From Faeciplasma sp048393055 (GTDB lineage Bacteria > Bacillota > Clostridia > Oscillospirales > Ruminococcaceae), in assembly GCA_048393055.1 (NCBI GenBank), contig DBFJJS010000010.1:372001-436000 (forward strand): a stretch of 64,000 nucleotides of DNA, given 5' to 3'. The notes below the pieces were generated by a model. That model was not told where the DNA came from and made no database searches. It worked only from the letters and a program-made list of their open reading frames with translations. Made by a program: the position numbers and the translations under genes. This document shows positions 24,820 through 34,932 of the stretch, piece by piece. Position 1 is the first letter of the stretch. Every line of letters starts with the position of its first letter.

Positions 24820-27800
24820 GCGCACTGATATAAAAAAGGTACTTGTTATAGGCTCAGGCCCTATAGTTATAGGACAGGCCGCCGAATTTGACTACGCCGG
24901 AACACAGGCATGCCTTGCTCTTAAGGAGGAGGGCTACGAGGTTATTCTGGTTAATTCAAATCCCGCCACCATCATGACGGATACCTCCATTGCAGACAAG
25001 GTTTATATGGAGCCACTGACTCTTGAGTTTGTGGCTCGAATCTGCCGGTATGAGCGTCCGGATGCCATCGTCCCCGGAATAGGCGGACAAACCGGTCTTA
25101 ATCTTGCGATGCAGCTTTACAAAAAGGGAGTGCTCAAGGAATGCGAGATAGAGCTTTTGGGCACTACAGCCGAAAGCATAGAGCGCGCGGAGGACAGAGA
25201 GCTTTTTAAAGAGCTTTGCCAGAGCATCGGGGAGCCTGTAGTTCCGTCGCAGATAACCTACAGCGTGGAAGAGGCCCTTGAGGCTGCCGAAAAGATAGGG
25301 TACCCGGTTATACTTCGCCCTGCGTTTACACTGGGCGGAACCGGCGGCGGCTTTGCAAACAATCCCGACGAGATGCGTGAAATGATGAAAAACGCGCTTG
25401 CGCTCTCCCCTGTCCACCAGGTGCTGGTAGAAAAGAGCATCAAGGGCTACAAGGAAATTGAGTATGAGGTAATGCGCGACGCAAACGATACCGCCATAAC
25501 CGTGTGCAACATGGAAAACCTCGACCCCGTCGGAATACACACCGGCGACTCGATAGTAGTAGCTCCCAGCCAGACTCTTACCAACAAGGAATATCAAATG
25601 CTAAGGGACAGCGCACTGAAAATAATACGCGCTCTCAAAGTTAAAGGCGGCTGCAATGTGCAGTTTGCCCTGGACCCTCAGTCGTTCAGATACTATGTAA
25701 TCGAGGTAAACCCGAGGGTTTCGCGCTCATCTGCGCTTGCTTCAAAGGCGAGCGGCTATCCTATAGCAAGGGTATCGGCAAAAATAGCCGTTGGCATGAA
25801 TCTTGACGAAATTCAGCTTGCCAATACGCCTGCATGCTTTGAACCCACGCTCGACTATGTGGTGACAAAGATGCCCAGATTTCCGTTTGACAAGTTTACA
25901 ACAGCATCAAACGTGCTTTCCACTCAGATGAAGGCTACAGGAGAGGTAATGAGCGTAGGAAGGACTCTTGAGGAAAGCCTGCTCAAGGCTATTCGCTCCC
26001 TTGAGGACGGCAAAAACCACATCCACATGGCAAAGTTTGATTCCGAGCACATGACTGTCGACCAGCTCCTTGACTACATTAAGGACGGCACGGACGACAG
26101 GATATACGCTATTTCTCAGCTTATGTGGATGGGAGTGGACCATTCAAGAATATGCGACGTCACGCAGATAGACATGTTCTTCCTCGACAAGATAAAGAAT
26201 ATCGTCGATCTTGAAAAGGAGCTTGAACAAAGCCCGCACTCGCCCAAGCTTTTGCGCGAGGCGAAGAAATCGGGATTTTCCGACTCGTATATTGCGGAGC
26301 TGTGGAACATCTCCGAGGACGAGGTATTTGAGCTGCGCCGCAAGCTTGGCATCTTCCCTGTTTACAAAATGATAGACACCTGCGCGAGCGAGTTTGAAAG
26401 CTACGTCCCATATTTCTATTCGACATATGAGGACGAAAACGAGTCGATAGTTTCAGATAAGAAGAAAATAATCGTTCTCGGCTCAGGACCGATAAGAATA
26501 GGACAGGGAGTCGAGTTTGACTATTCGACTGTGCACGCAATACATGCGATAAGAGAAGCGGGCTACGAGGCGATAGTTATAAACAACAATCCCGAAACCG
26601 TTTCTACCGACTACACTACGGCGGACAAGCTCTATTTCGAGCCTCTTACCGTTGAGGACGTAATGAACATTGTAGAGCTTGAAAAGCCGGAGGGGGTTAT
26701 CGCAACTCTTGGAGGACAGACTGCGGTAAATCTTGCCGAGCCTCTTACAAGAAGGGGCGTAAAGATAATCGGCACAGACTGCGTAGGAATAGAAAAGGCG
26801 GAAAACCGCGATGCGTTCGACGAGGTAATCAAGTCCCTCAATATCCCCAACCCAAAGGGAGAGGCTGTTACAGACATCGAAAGCGGAGTCGCAGCAGCCG
26901 AAAGAATAGGATATCCCGTGCTGGTAAGACCGTCGTTTGTTCTCGGCGGAAGGGCCATGGAGATAGTCGCAAACGAACAGATGCTCCGCCACTACCTTAA
27001 GAACGCCGTTGAGATAGACGAGGACAAGCCTGTCCTTGTGGACAAATATATTGTCGGCAAGGAGGTGGAGGTAGACGCTATCTGCGACGGAAAGCAGGTA
27101 TTTATTCCCGGAATCATGGAGCTTGTAGAAAGAACGGGAGTTCATTCGGGAGACAGTATGAGCGTATACCCTCCGTTCAGCATATCCGATAAGGTAAAGG
27201 ACACCATCGCGGATTATACCACGCGCCTTGGCATCGGGATCGGCATTATAGGGCTGTTTAACATTCAGTTTATTGTAGACGCCAACGAAAACGTCTTTGT
27301 AATCGAAGTAAATCCAAGGGCGTCAAGGAGCGTTCCGTTCCTTTCAAAGTCGACCGGCTTCAATCTTGTAAAGACCGCCACGCGCGTAATGCTCGGAGAG
27401 AGCCTTAAGGACCAGGGAATAACCGACATGCGCCCGAAGGACAAGACCCGCTGGTATGTAAAAGCGCCCGCGTTCTCGTTTGAAAAGCTTTCCGGAATGG
27501 ATTCTTACCTCTCACCGGAAATGAAGTCAACCGGCGAAGCGATAGGATATGACGATAAGCTCAACCGCGCGCTTTACAAGGCGCTTCAGGCTTCAGGTAT
27601 AAAGATGAAGGAGTACGGAACGGTAGTAGTTACCCTTGCCGACGAGGACAAGGAAGAGGCCCTTCCTCTTGTAAGAAGATTTTATAACCTCGGCTTCAAT
27701 ATTGAAGCGACCATAGGAACGGCAAAATTCCTTAAAAAGCATGGCATACGCACAAGAGTAAGAGGCAAGCTCAGCGAGGGCAGCGACGAGATCCTGCAGT

Positions 27801-27997
27801 CAATACGCGCGGGATACGTCAGCTATATCATCAACACCCGCGCAATACTCTCCGGCGTGCATTACGAGGACGGAGTAGCGATAAGGCAGTGCGCGGTTCA
27901 AAACGGCGTGACTACGTTTACATCGCTTGACACGGTAAGGATAGTGCTCGACGTGCTGGAGGAGGTAATCCCAAGCATATCTACCATAGACGCATAA
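24812..27997 (+). CDS. carB: Carbamoyl-phosphate synthase large subunit
   Basis: Makes carbamoyl phosphate from bicarbonate, ammonia and two ATP. Two homologous ATP-grasp halves are visible: GSGPIVIGQAAEFDYAGTQA in the first and GSGPIRIGQGVEFDYSTVHA in the second, each with its glycine-rich loop (RPAFTLGGTGGG, RPSFVLGGRAME). A C-terminal methylglyoxal-synthase-like allosteric domain follows from about residue 935. 1061 residues, standard. No pyr operon regulator (PyrR) site was recognised in this run. Confidence 0.97.
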   Translation: MPKRTDIKKVLVIGSGPIVIGQAAEFDYAGTQACLALKEEGYEVILVNSNPATIMTDTSIADKVYMEPLTLEFVARICRYERPDAIVPGIGGQTGLNLAMQLYKKGVLKECEIELLGTTAESIERAEDRELFKELCQSIGEPVVPSQITYSVEEALEAAEKIGYPVILRPAFTLGGTGGGFANNPDEMREMMKNALALSPVHQVLVEKSIKGYKEIEYEVMRDANDTAITVCNMENLDPVGIHTGDSIVVAPSQTLTNKEYQMLRDSALKIIRALKVKGGCNVQFALDPQSFRYYVIEVNPRVSRSSALASKASGYPIARVSAKIAVGMNLDEIQLANTPACFEPTLDYVVTKMPRFPFDKFTTASNVLSTQMKATGEVMSVGRTLEESLLKAIRSLEDGKNHIHMAKFDSEHMTVDQLLDYIKDGTDDRIYAISQLMWMGVDHSRICDVTQIDMFFLDKIKNIVDLEKELEQSPHSPKLLREAKKSGFSDSYIAELWNISEDEVFELRRKLGIFPVYKMIDTCASEFESYVPYFYSTYEDENESIVSDKKKIIVLGSGPIRIGQGVEFDYSTVHAIHAIREAGYEAIVINNNPETVSTDYTTADKLYFEPLTVEDVMNIVELEKPEGVIATLGGQTAVNLAEPLTRRGVKIIGTDCVGIEKAENRDAFDEVIKSLNIPNPKGEAVTDIESGVAAAERIGYPVLVRPSFVLGGRAMEIVANEQMLRHYLKNAVEIDEDKPVLVDKYIVGKEVEVDAICDGKQVFIPGIMELVERTGVHSGDSMSVYPPFSISDKVKDTIADYTTRLGIGIGIIGLFNIQFIVDANENVFVIEVNPRASRSVPFLSKSTGFNLVKTATRVMLGESLKDQGITDMRPKDKTRWYVKAPAFSFEKLSGMDSYLSPEMKSTGEAIGYDDKLNRALYKALQASGIKMKEYGTVVVTLADEDKEEALPLVRRFYNLGFNIEATIGTAKFLKKHGIRTRVRGKLSEGSDEILQSIRAGYVSYIINTRAILSGVHYEDGVAIRQCAVQNGVTTFTSLDTVRIVLDVLEEVIPSISTIDA

Positions 27998-28013
27998 CAT
28001 GAAATCATCATAC

Positions 28014-28051
28014 AAAAAGCTCTCTGCGCCAGTGGCGTCGAGAGCTTTTTT
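28014..28051 (+). terminator. Terminator after carB
   Basis: AAAAAGCTCTC and GAGAGCTTTTTT form a strong stem with an inner GCGCCA/GGCGT segment and a T-run. Ends the nucleotide gene run. Confidence 0.85.
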
Positions 28052-28057
28052 ACCTGG

Positions 28058-28086
28058 TTGAAATAAACCCGGCGATGGGGTATAAT
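28058..28086 (+). promoter_or_regulatory. Promoter of sbcDC
   Basis: TTGAAA (28058-28063) and TATAAT (28081-28086) with a 17-nt spacer, immediately after the carB terminator. Confidence 0.75.
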
Positions 28087-28117
28087 TTTAAATAATCAAA
28101 ATTTACAGAGGTTTAGT

Positions 28118-29260
28118 ATGCGTTTTTTACATCTGTCGGATCTGCACCTCGGAAAGCGGCTTAACGAGGCGTCTCTTATCGAGGATCAGGAATATATACT
28201 TCGCGAAATACTTAATATAATTGAGGCTCGGGACATTGACTTCGTAATTATCGCGGGAGACATATACGACAAGCCCGTGCCGCCCGCTGAAGCCGTCACC
28301 CTTTTCGACGGATTTATAACCGAGATTGCAAGCCGTGGCAAGCAGGTCTTTATAATAAGCGGAAACCATGACTCCGGCGAGAGACTGGAGTTTGGGTCGC
28401 AAATCATGAAAAACTCCGGCGTATATGTATCGGGAGTATTTGCTGGAGTGCCGCGTCCCGTAGTTCTCAGCGACAGCTACGGCAGGATAAATATTTACCT
28501 CCTGCCTTTTATAAAGCCGGCGCTGTTTAAGCACGCGCTCCCTGATTACGACGCAAAAACCACCGACGAAGCCGTTAGAAAAGTCATAGAACTGATGGAC
28601 GTCGACCAGTCGGAAAGAAACATACTTATATGCCACCAGTTTGTCGCCGGATCTATAAGATGCGATTCGGAGGACATAATCGCTGGAGGCTCGGACAGCG
28701 TGGGGACCGACGCTTTTTCAAAATTCGACTATACGGCGCTCGGACATCTTCACTCACCTCAAAAAGCGGGCGGCGAGAATATAAGATACTGCGGCTCCCC
28801 TCTTAAATACTCGTTTTCCGAGATAGGACACCAAAAATCAGCGGTCATAGTTGAGCTTAAGGAAAAGTCGAACCTATGCGTAACGCTTGTCCCGCTTGTG
28901 CCGCTTAAAGACCTTAGAAGAATTAAAGGAAGCTACCTCGACATAACCTTTTATGACAACTACATGGGCACAAAGCTTGACGACTACGTATATATAACCC
29001 TTACCGACGAGGAGGACATTCCTAACGCTATAGGGAAGCTGCGCTCGATATACCCCAATATTCTCCGGCTCGATTACGATAACGCACGCACCCGTTCAAG
29101 CGTCTGTATTGATGCTGCCGAAAACGTCGAGAAAAAAACTCCGTTCGAGCTTATATCCGAGTTTTATCTGCTTCAAAACAACCAGCCGCTCAGCAGCTAT
29201 CAGGAGTCGATAGTAAAGCGCATTATCGACGAAAACAACAGAAAGGATGTGTCTACATGA
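28118..29260 (+). CDS. sbcD: Nuclease SbcCD subunit D
   Basis: Mre11-family metallophosphoesterase subunit of the SbcCD complex that opens DNA hairpins and processes double-strand ends. The metal-site motifs are in order: LSDLHLGKRL, IAGDIYDK, SGNHDS and GHLHSP, all within the first 230 residues, followed by the capping domain. 380 residues. The 3' end overlaps sbcC (ATGA). Confidence 0.96.
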   Translation: MRFLHLSDLHLGKRLNEASLIEDQEYILREILNIIEARDIDFVIIAGDIYDKPVPPAEAVTLFDGFITEIASRGKQVFIISGNHDSGERLEFGSQIMKNSGVYVSGVFAGVPRPVVLSDSYGRINIYLLPFIKPALFKHALPDYDAKTTDEAVRKVIELMDVDQSERNILICHQFVAGSIRCDSEDIIAGGSDSVGTDAFSKFDYTALGHLHSPQKAGGENIRYCGSPLKYSFSEIGHQKSAVIVELKEKSNLCVTLVPLVPLKDLRRIKGSYLDITFYDNYMGTKLDDYVYITLTDEEDIPNAIGKLRSIYPNILRLDYDNARTRSSVCIDAAENVEKKTPFELISEFYLLQNNQPLSSYQESIVKRIIDENNRKDVST

Positions 29261-32016
29261 GACCTCTTAAGCTTACGATATGCGGCTTCGGACCATATGC
29301 GGGCAAAACGGCGCTGGATCTCGAAAAGCTGGGAAGCCAGGGGGTGTATCTGATTTCCGGAGATACGGGCGCAGGCAAGACCACGATTTTCGACGCCATT
29401 ACCTTCGCCCTTTACGGTCAGGCAAGCGGCAGCGCAAGAAACGACTCCTCCCTCTTCAGAAGCAAATATGCCGAGGCGGATACTCCGACATACGTCGAGC
29501 TTACCTTTTTGTGCAACGGCAAGGTATACACTGTCAAAAGAAATCCCGAATATCCGCGTCCGAAACGGGGAGGCGGGTTTACAAATCAGCCTGCCGACGC
29601 CGTTTTGAGCTTCGACGACGGACGGGCGCCCGTGACAAAGTGGTCTTCGGTCACAAAAGAAATAGAAAGCATAATCGGGATAGACAAAAACCAGTTTGTA
29701 CAGATAGCGATGATAGCCCAGGGCGATTTTTTAAGGCTTATTTTCGCCACTACGCAGGAGCGTTCCACCATATTCAGAAAGATATTCGGCACTGATTTTT
29801 ACCAGCGCTTTCAGGACAGCGCGCGCAAAACCGCAAGCGAGCTGTCAAACCAATGCGCGGAGCTACGGCTGATGTGCTCGAACTACGCTGGAATGTCGGA
29901 GCTTTCACAGGAGGCGGCGGAAAAACTTAAGACGTATAAGGAAAACGGCGACTATGTGATGGCGGCGGAGCTTATTATTGACGCTCTTGAAGCGGACGAG
30001 CGCAGGAAAACCGAGCTTGAAGCCGAGTACGCAAGGAAAAAGGGCGAGGCGGACGCCATAAGCAAGCGGCTCGGAGCGGCCCTTCAGGCGCAGAAGCTGC
30101 GAAAGGAAATGAGCGAGAAGAGGTCGCGCCTAGAAAGAAAAAGCCTTGAGCTTACAGAGCTTGAAGCAAGGGCTTCAGAATGCGAGCTGCTTGACAAAAG
30201 GCGGATAGAGCTTAACGCCCAGGCAGTAAAAAAAGCGGAAAATCTTAATTTATACGACCGCAAAGAAGAACAAAGCCTGCTTCTGAGCCGTCAAAAATCA
30301 GAGCTGGAGCGAAAAAAAGCCGAGCGGGAAAGGCTGGCAGCAGAGATAGAAAAGCAGAAAGCCGCCTCGGATAATGCGTCGAGACGGCTTGCGGAAGCAG
30401 AAGGGATTAAAGCGCAGCTGTTGTCGGCGGAATCCGAAAGCGAGCTTGCATCGCTGCGAAAAAAAACGCTCACAGACCTCAGGCAGACAGTAAACGACCT
30501 CAACGAATCATTCCTTAACTTAAAGGACGCGCAAAAGCTGTATAAACAGGCGGACGAAATCTATGCGTCGGCGCTCTCCGAATTTGAGCGGATGCAGCGC
30601 GCGTACCTGGACAACAGCGCCGGAATACTTGCGTCCAGACTTGTCGACGGCGAAAAATGCCCGGTGTGCGGCTCGACGGTTCACCCCTGCCCGGCCTGCA
30701 TAAGCGGTAACACGCCCGACGAGGCGGCGGTCAGAAAAAGCTCGGAGCGCCTTAAGAAGCTGGACGCAGATAAAAAGAATTTCGCGCAAAAGGCTTCACA
30801 GCTTAACGGCAGCTTCAAGGCAAAATACGCCGCCGCTCAGAAAAAATGTATGGACACGCTTAACCAAAGCGAGCTTCGCGGAATATCCGAGCTTATAGCG
30901 CAGGAGCTTGCAAAGTCAGAGCTTGCGCTTGAGGCTCTGTCCAGGCGTAAAAATGAGCTGAATGAAAAATACGCGCAAATAGAAAAAATTAAAAAGCTGC
31001 TGCCGGAATACGAGATCGCTCAAAAGGAACGCGAAAAAAGTCTTGGTGAGCTTGACAAAAGCATAGCGAGCCTGCAGGACAATGTCGCGGGACTTGCGGC
31101 AACGGTGAAGGAGGCATCGGAAAATCTCGAGTATCCATCTAAAAAGGAAGCTCAGGCAGAAATTGAAAAGCTGAAAAATGAAGCAGCACGCCTTGATGGC
31201 GAAATCCAGAGCCGCAGGCAAAACTATAACGTATGCGTCACCGAAATCTCAGCCTGTAAAGCTGCGATCGAATCTCTCGCAAAGAGCCTCGAAAACGCAA
31301 GCGAAGAACCTGCCGAAGCGATAATATCGGAAAAAAACGAATCCGATAAAGCCATCAAGGAGCTTGAACGCAAAAAAGCAGAGCTTTCGGAGCGTGCGGC
31401 GGCAAACAGAAAAGCGTGCGCGGGCCTTAGAGAAGCCGCAAAAAAGCTCAGCCTTAAGGAACAGGACGCAGCTGCGGTCAAAAATCTTTCCGACACCGTA
31501 AACGGAAGCCTTTCCGGAAAGGAAAAGATGAATGTCGAGGCGTACGTACAGGCGACATATTTCGACAGGATAATTCACCGCGCAAACATCCACCTGATGA
31601 AAATGACCCAGGGGCAGTATGAGCTTAAAAGAAGCCGCGAGCCGCTCAGCAGGCAGTCGAAATCCGGACTGGAGCTGGACGTCATCGACCACTACATCGG
31701 CTCTGACAGAAGCGTCAAGAGCCTGTCTGGCGGAGAAGCGTTTAAGGCGTCATTGGCACTTGCTCTGGGTCTGTCCGATGAGATGATGGCGTACGCCGGC
31801 GGAATAAGGCTTGACACCATGTTCGTAGACGAGGGCTTCGGCTCTCTGGACGAGCAGTCGCTGTCCGCGGCAATGGACACGCTTATAAGTTTAGGACAAT
31901 CGAACAGGCTCGTGGGGATAATCTCCCATGTGGACGCACTGAACAGCCGTATTGACAAGAAAATCGTAGTAAAAAAAGACAAATACCTCGGCTCAAGTGC
32001 TTTGATAGAGATTTAA
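29257..32016 (+). CDS. sbcC: Nuclease SbcCD subunit C
   Basis: Rad50-like ATPase partner of SbcD. Walker A (GDTGAGKTTIFDAI) lies near residue 32-45, then long charged coiled coils broken by the zinc hook CPVCG near residue 467, and the C-terminal ABC signature LSGGEAFKASLALALG with Walker B FVDEGFGSLD. 919 residues, somewhat shorter than E. coli SbcC because of shorter coils. Translationally coupled to sbcD. Confidence 0.96.
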   Translation: MRPLKLTICGFGPYAGKTALDLEKLGSQGVYLISGDTGAGKTTIFDAITFALYGQASGSARNDSSLFRSKYAEADTPTYVELTFLCNGKVYTVKRNPEYPRPKRGGGFTNQPADAVLSFDDGRAPVTKWSSVTKEIESIIGIDKNQFVQIAMIAQGDFLRLIFATTQERSTIFRKIFGTDFYQRFQDSARKTASELSNQCAELRLMCSNYAGMSELSQEAAEKLKTYKENGDYVMAAELIIDALEADERRKTELEAEYARKKGEADAISKRLGAALQAQKLRKEMSEKRSRLERKSLELTELEARASECELLDKRRIELNAQAVKKAENLNLYDRKEEQSLLLSRQKSELERKKAERERLAAEIEKQKAASDNASRRLAEAEGIKAQLLSAESESELASLRKKTLTDLRQTVNDLNESFLNLKDAQKLYKQADEIYASALSEFERMQRAYLDNSAGILASRLVDGEKCPVCGSTVHPCPACISGNTPDEAAVRKSSERLKKLDADKKNFAQKASQLNGSFKAKYAAAQKKCMDTLNQSELRGISELIAQELAKSELALEALSRRKNELNEKYAQIEKIKKLLPEYEIAQKEREKSLGELDKSIASLQDNVAGLAATVKEASENLEYPSKKEAQAEIEKLKNEAARLDGEIQSRRQNYNVCVTEISACKAAIESLAKSLENASEEPAEAIISEKNESDKAIKELERKKAELSERAAANRKACAGLREAAKKLSLKEQDAAAVKNLSDTVNGSLSGKEKMNVEAYVQATYFDRIIHRANIHLMKMTQGQYELKRSREPLSRQSKSGLELDVIDHYIGSDRSVKSLSGGEAFKASLALALGLSDEMMAYAGGIRLDTMFVDEGFGSLDEQSLSAAMDTLISLGQSNRLVGIISHVDALNSRIDKKIVVKKDKYLGSSALIEI

Positions 32017-32228
32017 CACCGCAGAATTGTCCTGCTTTGCAGCGCGGCAGCAAGGTTTATACTTACAGCTAATATGTCCAATAACACAATAGACAGGGAC
32101 GTAAAAGGACTTGATTATGTAAAAGTGCATAAATCTTTGCGTTTTAATTGTTGGATTTACCTATTCAATCAACACTAATAATATGCTATACTGTAAATGC
32201 AAATTATTACCGAAAGGAAATTATTACA

Positions 32229-33524
32229 ATGAGAAAATTAATTTCATTGGCGCTTATAGGGGTTATGCTAATGAGCCTTGCCTCCTGCGGCGAGACTACG
32301 CCCGAGATCGAAATGTCCGATATTACGGATCCTAATCTCACATACACGCTCGAAGAGCTTGAGGCTCTGGAGGAGTCCGGTGAGCACTACGTTTCAGATT
32401 ACGACGTACCCGCACTGTGGAAATACTTTGAGGGCAAAATGCTCATAGGCGCATCATTTACATCAAACCAGATAGACCTTGAAAATCTTGAAGATCCCAT
32501 TACCAAGGGCCTTCTCAAGCACTACAACGTCTATACTCTCGGCAATGAATTCAAGCCGGACTGCATCAATCCGTCGGAGGGCGTATACAACTTTGAATAC
32601 GCCGACGAATTCGTCGAATTCGGAAAGCTCAACGACGCCACCCTCAGAGGTCATACCCTTCTGTGGCACTCGCAGGTTCCGCAGTGGTGGTTCAAGGCAG
32701 ACCCTGACGACACAAGATCGCTTGACGAATGCTATGAAGCCGGAGCTCTTGCTACAAGCGAGCAGCTTCAAGAAAGGATAACTACCTATATTACCGATGT
32801 CGTTACAAGATATAAGGACGATATCGACGTTTGGGACGTGTGCAACGAGGTCCTCAACGCGGACTCCATCAGGCGTATAGCGGACGACTCCTACTGGGCT
32901 GATATTATCGGAGACCTTGACGGAAACGGCTATTACGACGACTATGTAGAAATCGCCTTCAACGCTGCAAGGGCTGCCGACGAGGACGCTGTACTTATTA
33001 TCAACGACTTCAACATGGAGTGGCAGGACTCCAAGACTCAGGCTATGTACGATATGGTGGAAAGAATGCTCCGCAAGGGCGTAAGAATCGACGGCGTTGG
33101 CTTCCAGTCTCATATAGACCTCAACTGCGACGTCGAGCATTACAGAAGGAATATCGAATTGATAGCGGGTCTTGCCGATGTTTACGACGAATGCTTCCCC
33201 GAGTATGCGGGCAACTTCAGAATCCAGATAACCGAGCTTGACATGAACATGTTCGTAGGTGCGGACGCCGACGGTTCGTTTAAAAAATGGTCTGACGAGG
33301 AGCTTCAGCAGCAGGCTGAAAAGTACGCCGAGCTGTTCGACATGTTCCTTGACTTCGCGGACGAAGGAATAATCGACTCGGTGGTATTCTGGGGAACGGA
33401 CGATGAAAACTCCTGGCTCAACGGCACTCCGAAGCTCAGAAGGAACGCCGCCCTCATTATAGACAGAGATCTTTCATTAAAGCCGAGCTTTTATTCTATA
33501 GCAAAGACTACATTTGACCACTGA
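32229..33524 (+). CDS. GH10 endo-beta-1,4-xylanase, lipoprotein
   Basis: Secreted xylan-cleaving enzyme anchored by lipid. The signal peptide ends at the lipobox LASC (Cys20). The GH10 barrel follows with GHTLLWHSQVPQW near 141-153, the acid/base Glu207 in WDVCNEVLN and the nucleophile Glu336 in ITELDM. No carbohydrate-binding module is visible. 431 residues. The ATG has AAAGGA about 9 nt upstream; the longer frame from 32148 has no SD. A TATACT near 32194 may be the -10 box, with a poor -35. Together with the GH43-like and GH31-like genes it points to plant-fibre xylan use. Confidence 0.93.
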   Translation: MRKLISLALIGVMLMSLASCGETTPEIEMSDITDPNLTYTLEELEALEESGEHYVSDYDVPALWKYFEGKMLIGASFTSNQIDLENLEDPITKGLLKHYNVYTLGNEFKPDCINPSEGVYNFEYADEFVEFGKLNDATLRGHTLLWHSQVPQWWFKADPDDTRSLDECYEAGALATSEQLQERITTYITDVVTRYKDDIDVWDVCNEVLNADSIRRIADDSYWADIIGDLDGNGYYDDYVEIAFNAARAADEDAVLIINDFNMEWQDSKTQAMYDMVERMLRKGVRIDGVGFQSHIDLNCDVEHYRRNIELIAGLADVYDECFPEYAGNFRIQITELDMNMFVGADADGSFKKWSDEELQQQAEKYAELFDMFLDFADEGIIDSVVFWGTDDENSWLNGTPKLRRNAALIIDRDLSLKPSFYSIAKTTFDH

Positions 33525-33538
33525 TTCTAATAAAAGCT

Positions 33539-33569
33539 TACCCTGTCTGACGTACAGTCAGACAGGGTA
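33539..33569 (+). terminator. Stem-loop after the xylanase gene
   Basis: A perfect 13-bp stem TACCCTGTCTGAC/GTCAGACAGGGTA around GTACA, 15 nt after the stop. The following TCTTATTATA is only partly T-rich, so termination is likely but not certain. Confidence 0.65.
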
Positions 33570-33574
33570 TCTTA

Positions 33575-33632
33575 TTATAAGCTTATAAGCACAATATACA
33601 GCGTTATAAGCTTATAAGCACAATATACAGCG
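33575..33632. repeat. Exact 29-bp tandem duplication
   Basis: The unit that begins TTATAAGCTTATAAGCAC occurs twice without a gap (33575-33603, 33604-33632). Each unit contains the palindrome TTATAAGCTTATAA. Non-coding, between the xylanase terminator and the dapA promoter. Confidence 0.85.
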
Positions 33633-33680
33633 GTCTATATCTGTTGTATTTATGCATGTGTACAATATCGCCAGTCAATG

Positions 33681-33709
33681 TTGACAAGAGAAAAAACAGG
33701 TATTATAAT
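33681..33709 (+). promoter_or_regulatory. Sigma-A promoter of the lysine operon
   Basis: Perfect TTGACA (33681-33686) and TATAAT (33704-33709), 17-nt spacer, directly upstream of the lysine riboswitch. Confidence 0.9.
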
Positions 33710-33716
33710 TACTTTG

Positions 33717-33883
33717 ATTGATAGAGGCGCAGTATATCATAAGTAAGCGGTGTTGTTAACGTCAGCCAAGGCGGACACTGCCGAAAGGGATAGCTGCCGA
33801 GGACGCTCAAAAGGCAAATGAGCGATCCGGCAATGCGGTTAATATCCTCATTGCTGTCGCACGTACTGCGGAGAGCTATCGAA
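33717..33883 (+). ncRNA. Lysine riboswitch (L box)
   Basis: Conserved segments appear in order: GATAGAGGCGC, AAGTAAGCGG, GCCAAGGCGGACACTGCCG, and the closing GGAGAGCTATCGA, which pairs with the 5' TTGATAG as stem P1. The location before dapA-lysA-dapF-dapL fits lysine feedback. The downstream CGATAG near 33928 can compete with the 3' strand of P1. Confidence 0.92.
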
Positions 33884-33931
33884 CGATTTTTATTTTCACG
33901 CTTAGACGGCGTGCGTATATTTTCGTGCGAT

Positions 33932-33957
33932 AGTTGCCTTTAAGGTGACTTTTTTTA
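33932..33957 (+). terminator. Expression-platform terminator of the lysine riboswitch
   Basis: AGTTGCC pairs with GGTGACT (7 bp, two wobbles) and is followed by a run of seven T then ATTTT, ending about 35 nt before the dapA start. Confidence 0.7.
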
Positions 33958-33991
33958 TTTTATGCAATCTGTAAAGGAGATTCTCGCCGAT

Positions 33992-34876
33992 ATGAAAAAA
34001 ACCATATTTACCGGAGCGGCAACCGCCCTTATCACGCCGTTTAAGAACGATGAAATAGACTATAAGGCGTTTGAACGGGTGCTTGAAATGCAGATAAACG
34101 GAGGAATAAACGCGCTTGTCGTTGCTGGGACGACGGGTGAAAGCTCTACTCTGACCGACGAAGAGCATAAGGAAATTATCCGCTTTTCAGTCGAAAAGGT
34201 CAGGGGCAGAGTGCCGGTTATAGCGGGAACAGGCTCTAACGACACGGCATATGCAATAGAGCTTTCAAAATTTGCGTGCGACGCCGGAGCGGACGCGCTG
34301 CTGCTCGTCACACCATACTACAACAAAGCGACTCAAAACGGGCTGTATGAGCACTTTAAGGCAATAGCGGATAAGTGCGATAAGCCATGTATACTGTACA
34401 ACGTCCCATCAAGGACGGGCTGCAACATTCTTCCCAGGACTGCGCTCAGGCTTTCCGAGATAGAAAACATTTGCGCCATCAAGGAAGCCAGCAGCGATAT
34501 AGCTCAAATCGCGGAACTTGCGGCTCTTTGCGGCGATAAACTCGACATTTACTCCGGGAACGATAATCAGATACTTCCTATACTTTCCCTCGGCGGAAAG
34601 GGAGTTATTTCCGTGCTGTCAAATATCATGCCGGGCGAAACGGCGGATATTTGCGCGAAATTCTTCGCAGGAGACATAAAGGGAGCGCTTAAGCTTCAGC
34701 TTGAATACCTCCCCCTTATAAACGCGCTGTTCAGCGAGGTAAATCCGATCCCAGTCAAGGCGGCTATGTCGAAAATGGGTTACGGCGAAAACAGCCTGAG
34801 GCTTCCCCTTACTCCGATGGACGAAGCAAAAGCTCAGGTTCTTTACGAGCTTATGGGCAGACATGGACTTATATAA
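33992..34876 (+). CDS. dapA: 4-hydroxy-tetrahydrodipicolinate synthase
   Basis: Condenses pyruvate and aspartate semialdehyde, the entry step to diaminopimelate and lysine. Signatures: VAGTTGESSTLTDEEH near 44-59, YNVPSRTGCN near 135 and the Schiff-base lysine in AIKEASSD near 160. From the ATG at 33992 the product is 294 residues, the usual DapA size, with AAGGAG 12 nt upstream; the longer ATG at 33962 precedes the SD. First gene under the lysine riboswitch. Confidence 0.96.
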   Translation: MKKTIFTGAATALITPFKNDEIDYKAFERVLEMQINGGINALVVAGTTGESSTLTDEEHKEIIRFSVEKVRGRVPVIAGTGSNDTAYAIELSKFACDAGADALLLVTPYYNKATQNGLYEHFKAIADKCDKPCILYNVPSRTGCNILPRTALRLSEIENICAIKEASSDIAQIAELAALCGDKLDIYSGNDNQILPILSLGGKGVISVLSNIMPGETADICAKFFAGDIKGALKLQLEYLPLINALFSEVNPIPVKAAMSKMGYGENSLRLPLTPMDEAKAQVLYELMGRHGLI

Positions 34877-34932
34877 TCGTCCGATAAATATAACGGAAGT
34901 TTTCAGGAATTTGAAAGGAGCCTTTGCGGCAG

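Noticed and set aside
29280..29795. 171-codon open frame inside sbcC
   Set aside because: Arginine-rich out-of-frame shadow of the well-supported SbcC N-terminus.
33575..33632. Direct repeats as a CRISPR array
   Set aside because: Only two units, directly abutting, with no spacers and no cas genes.
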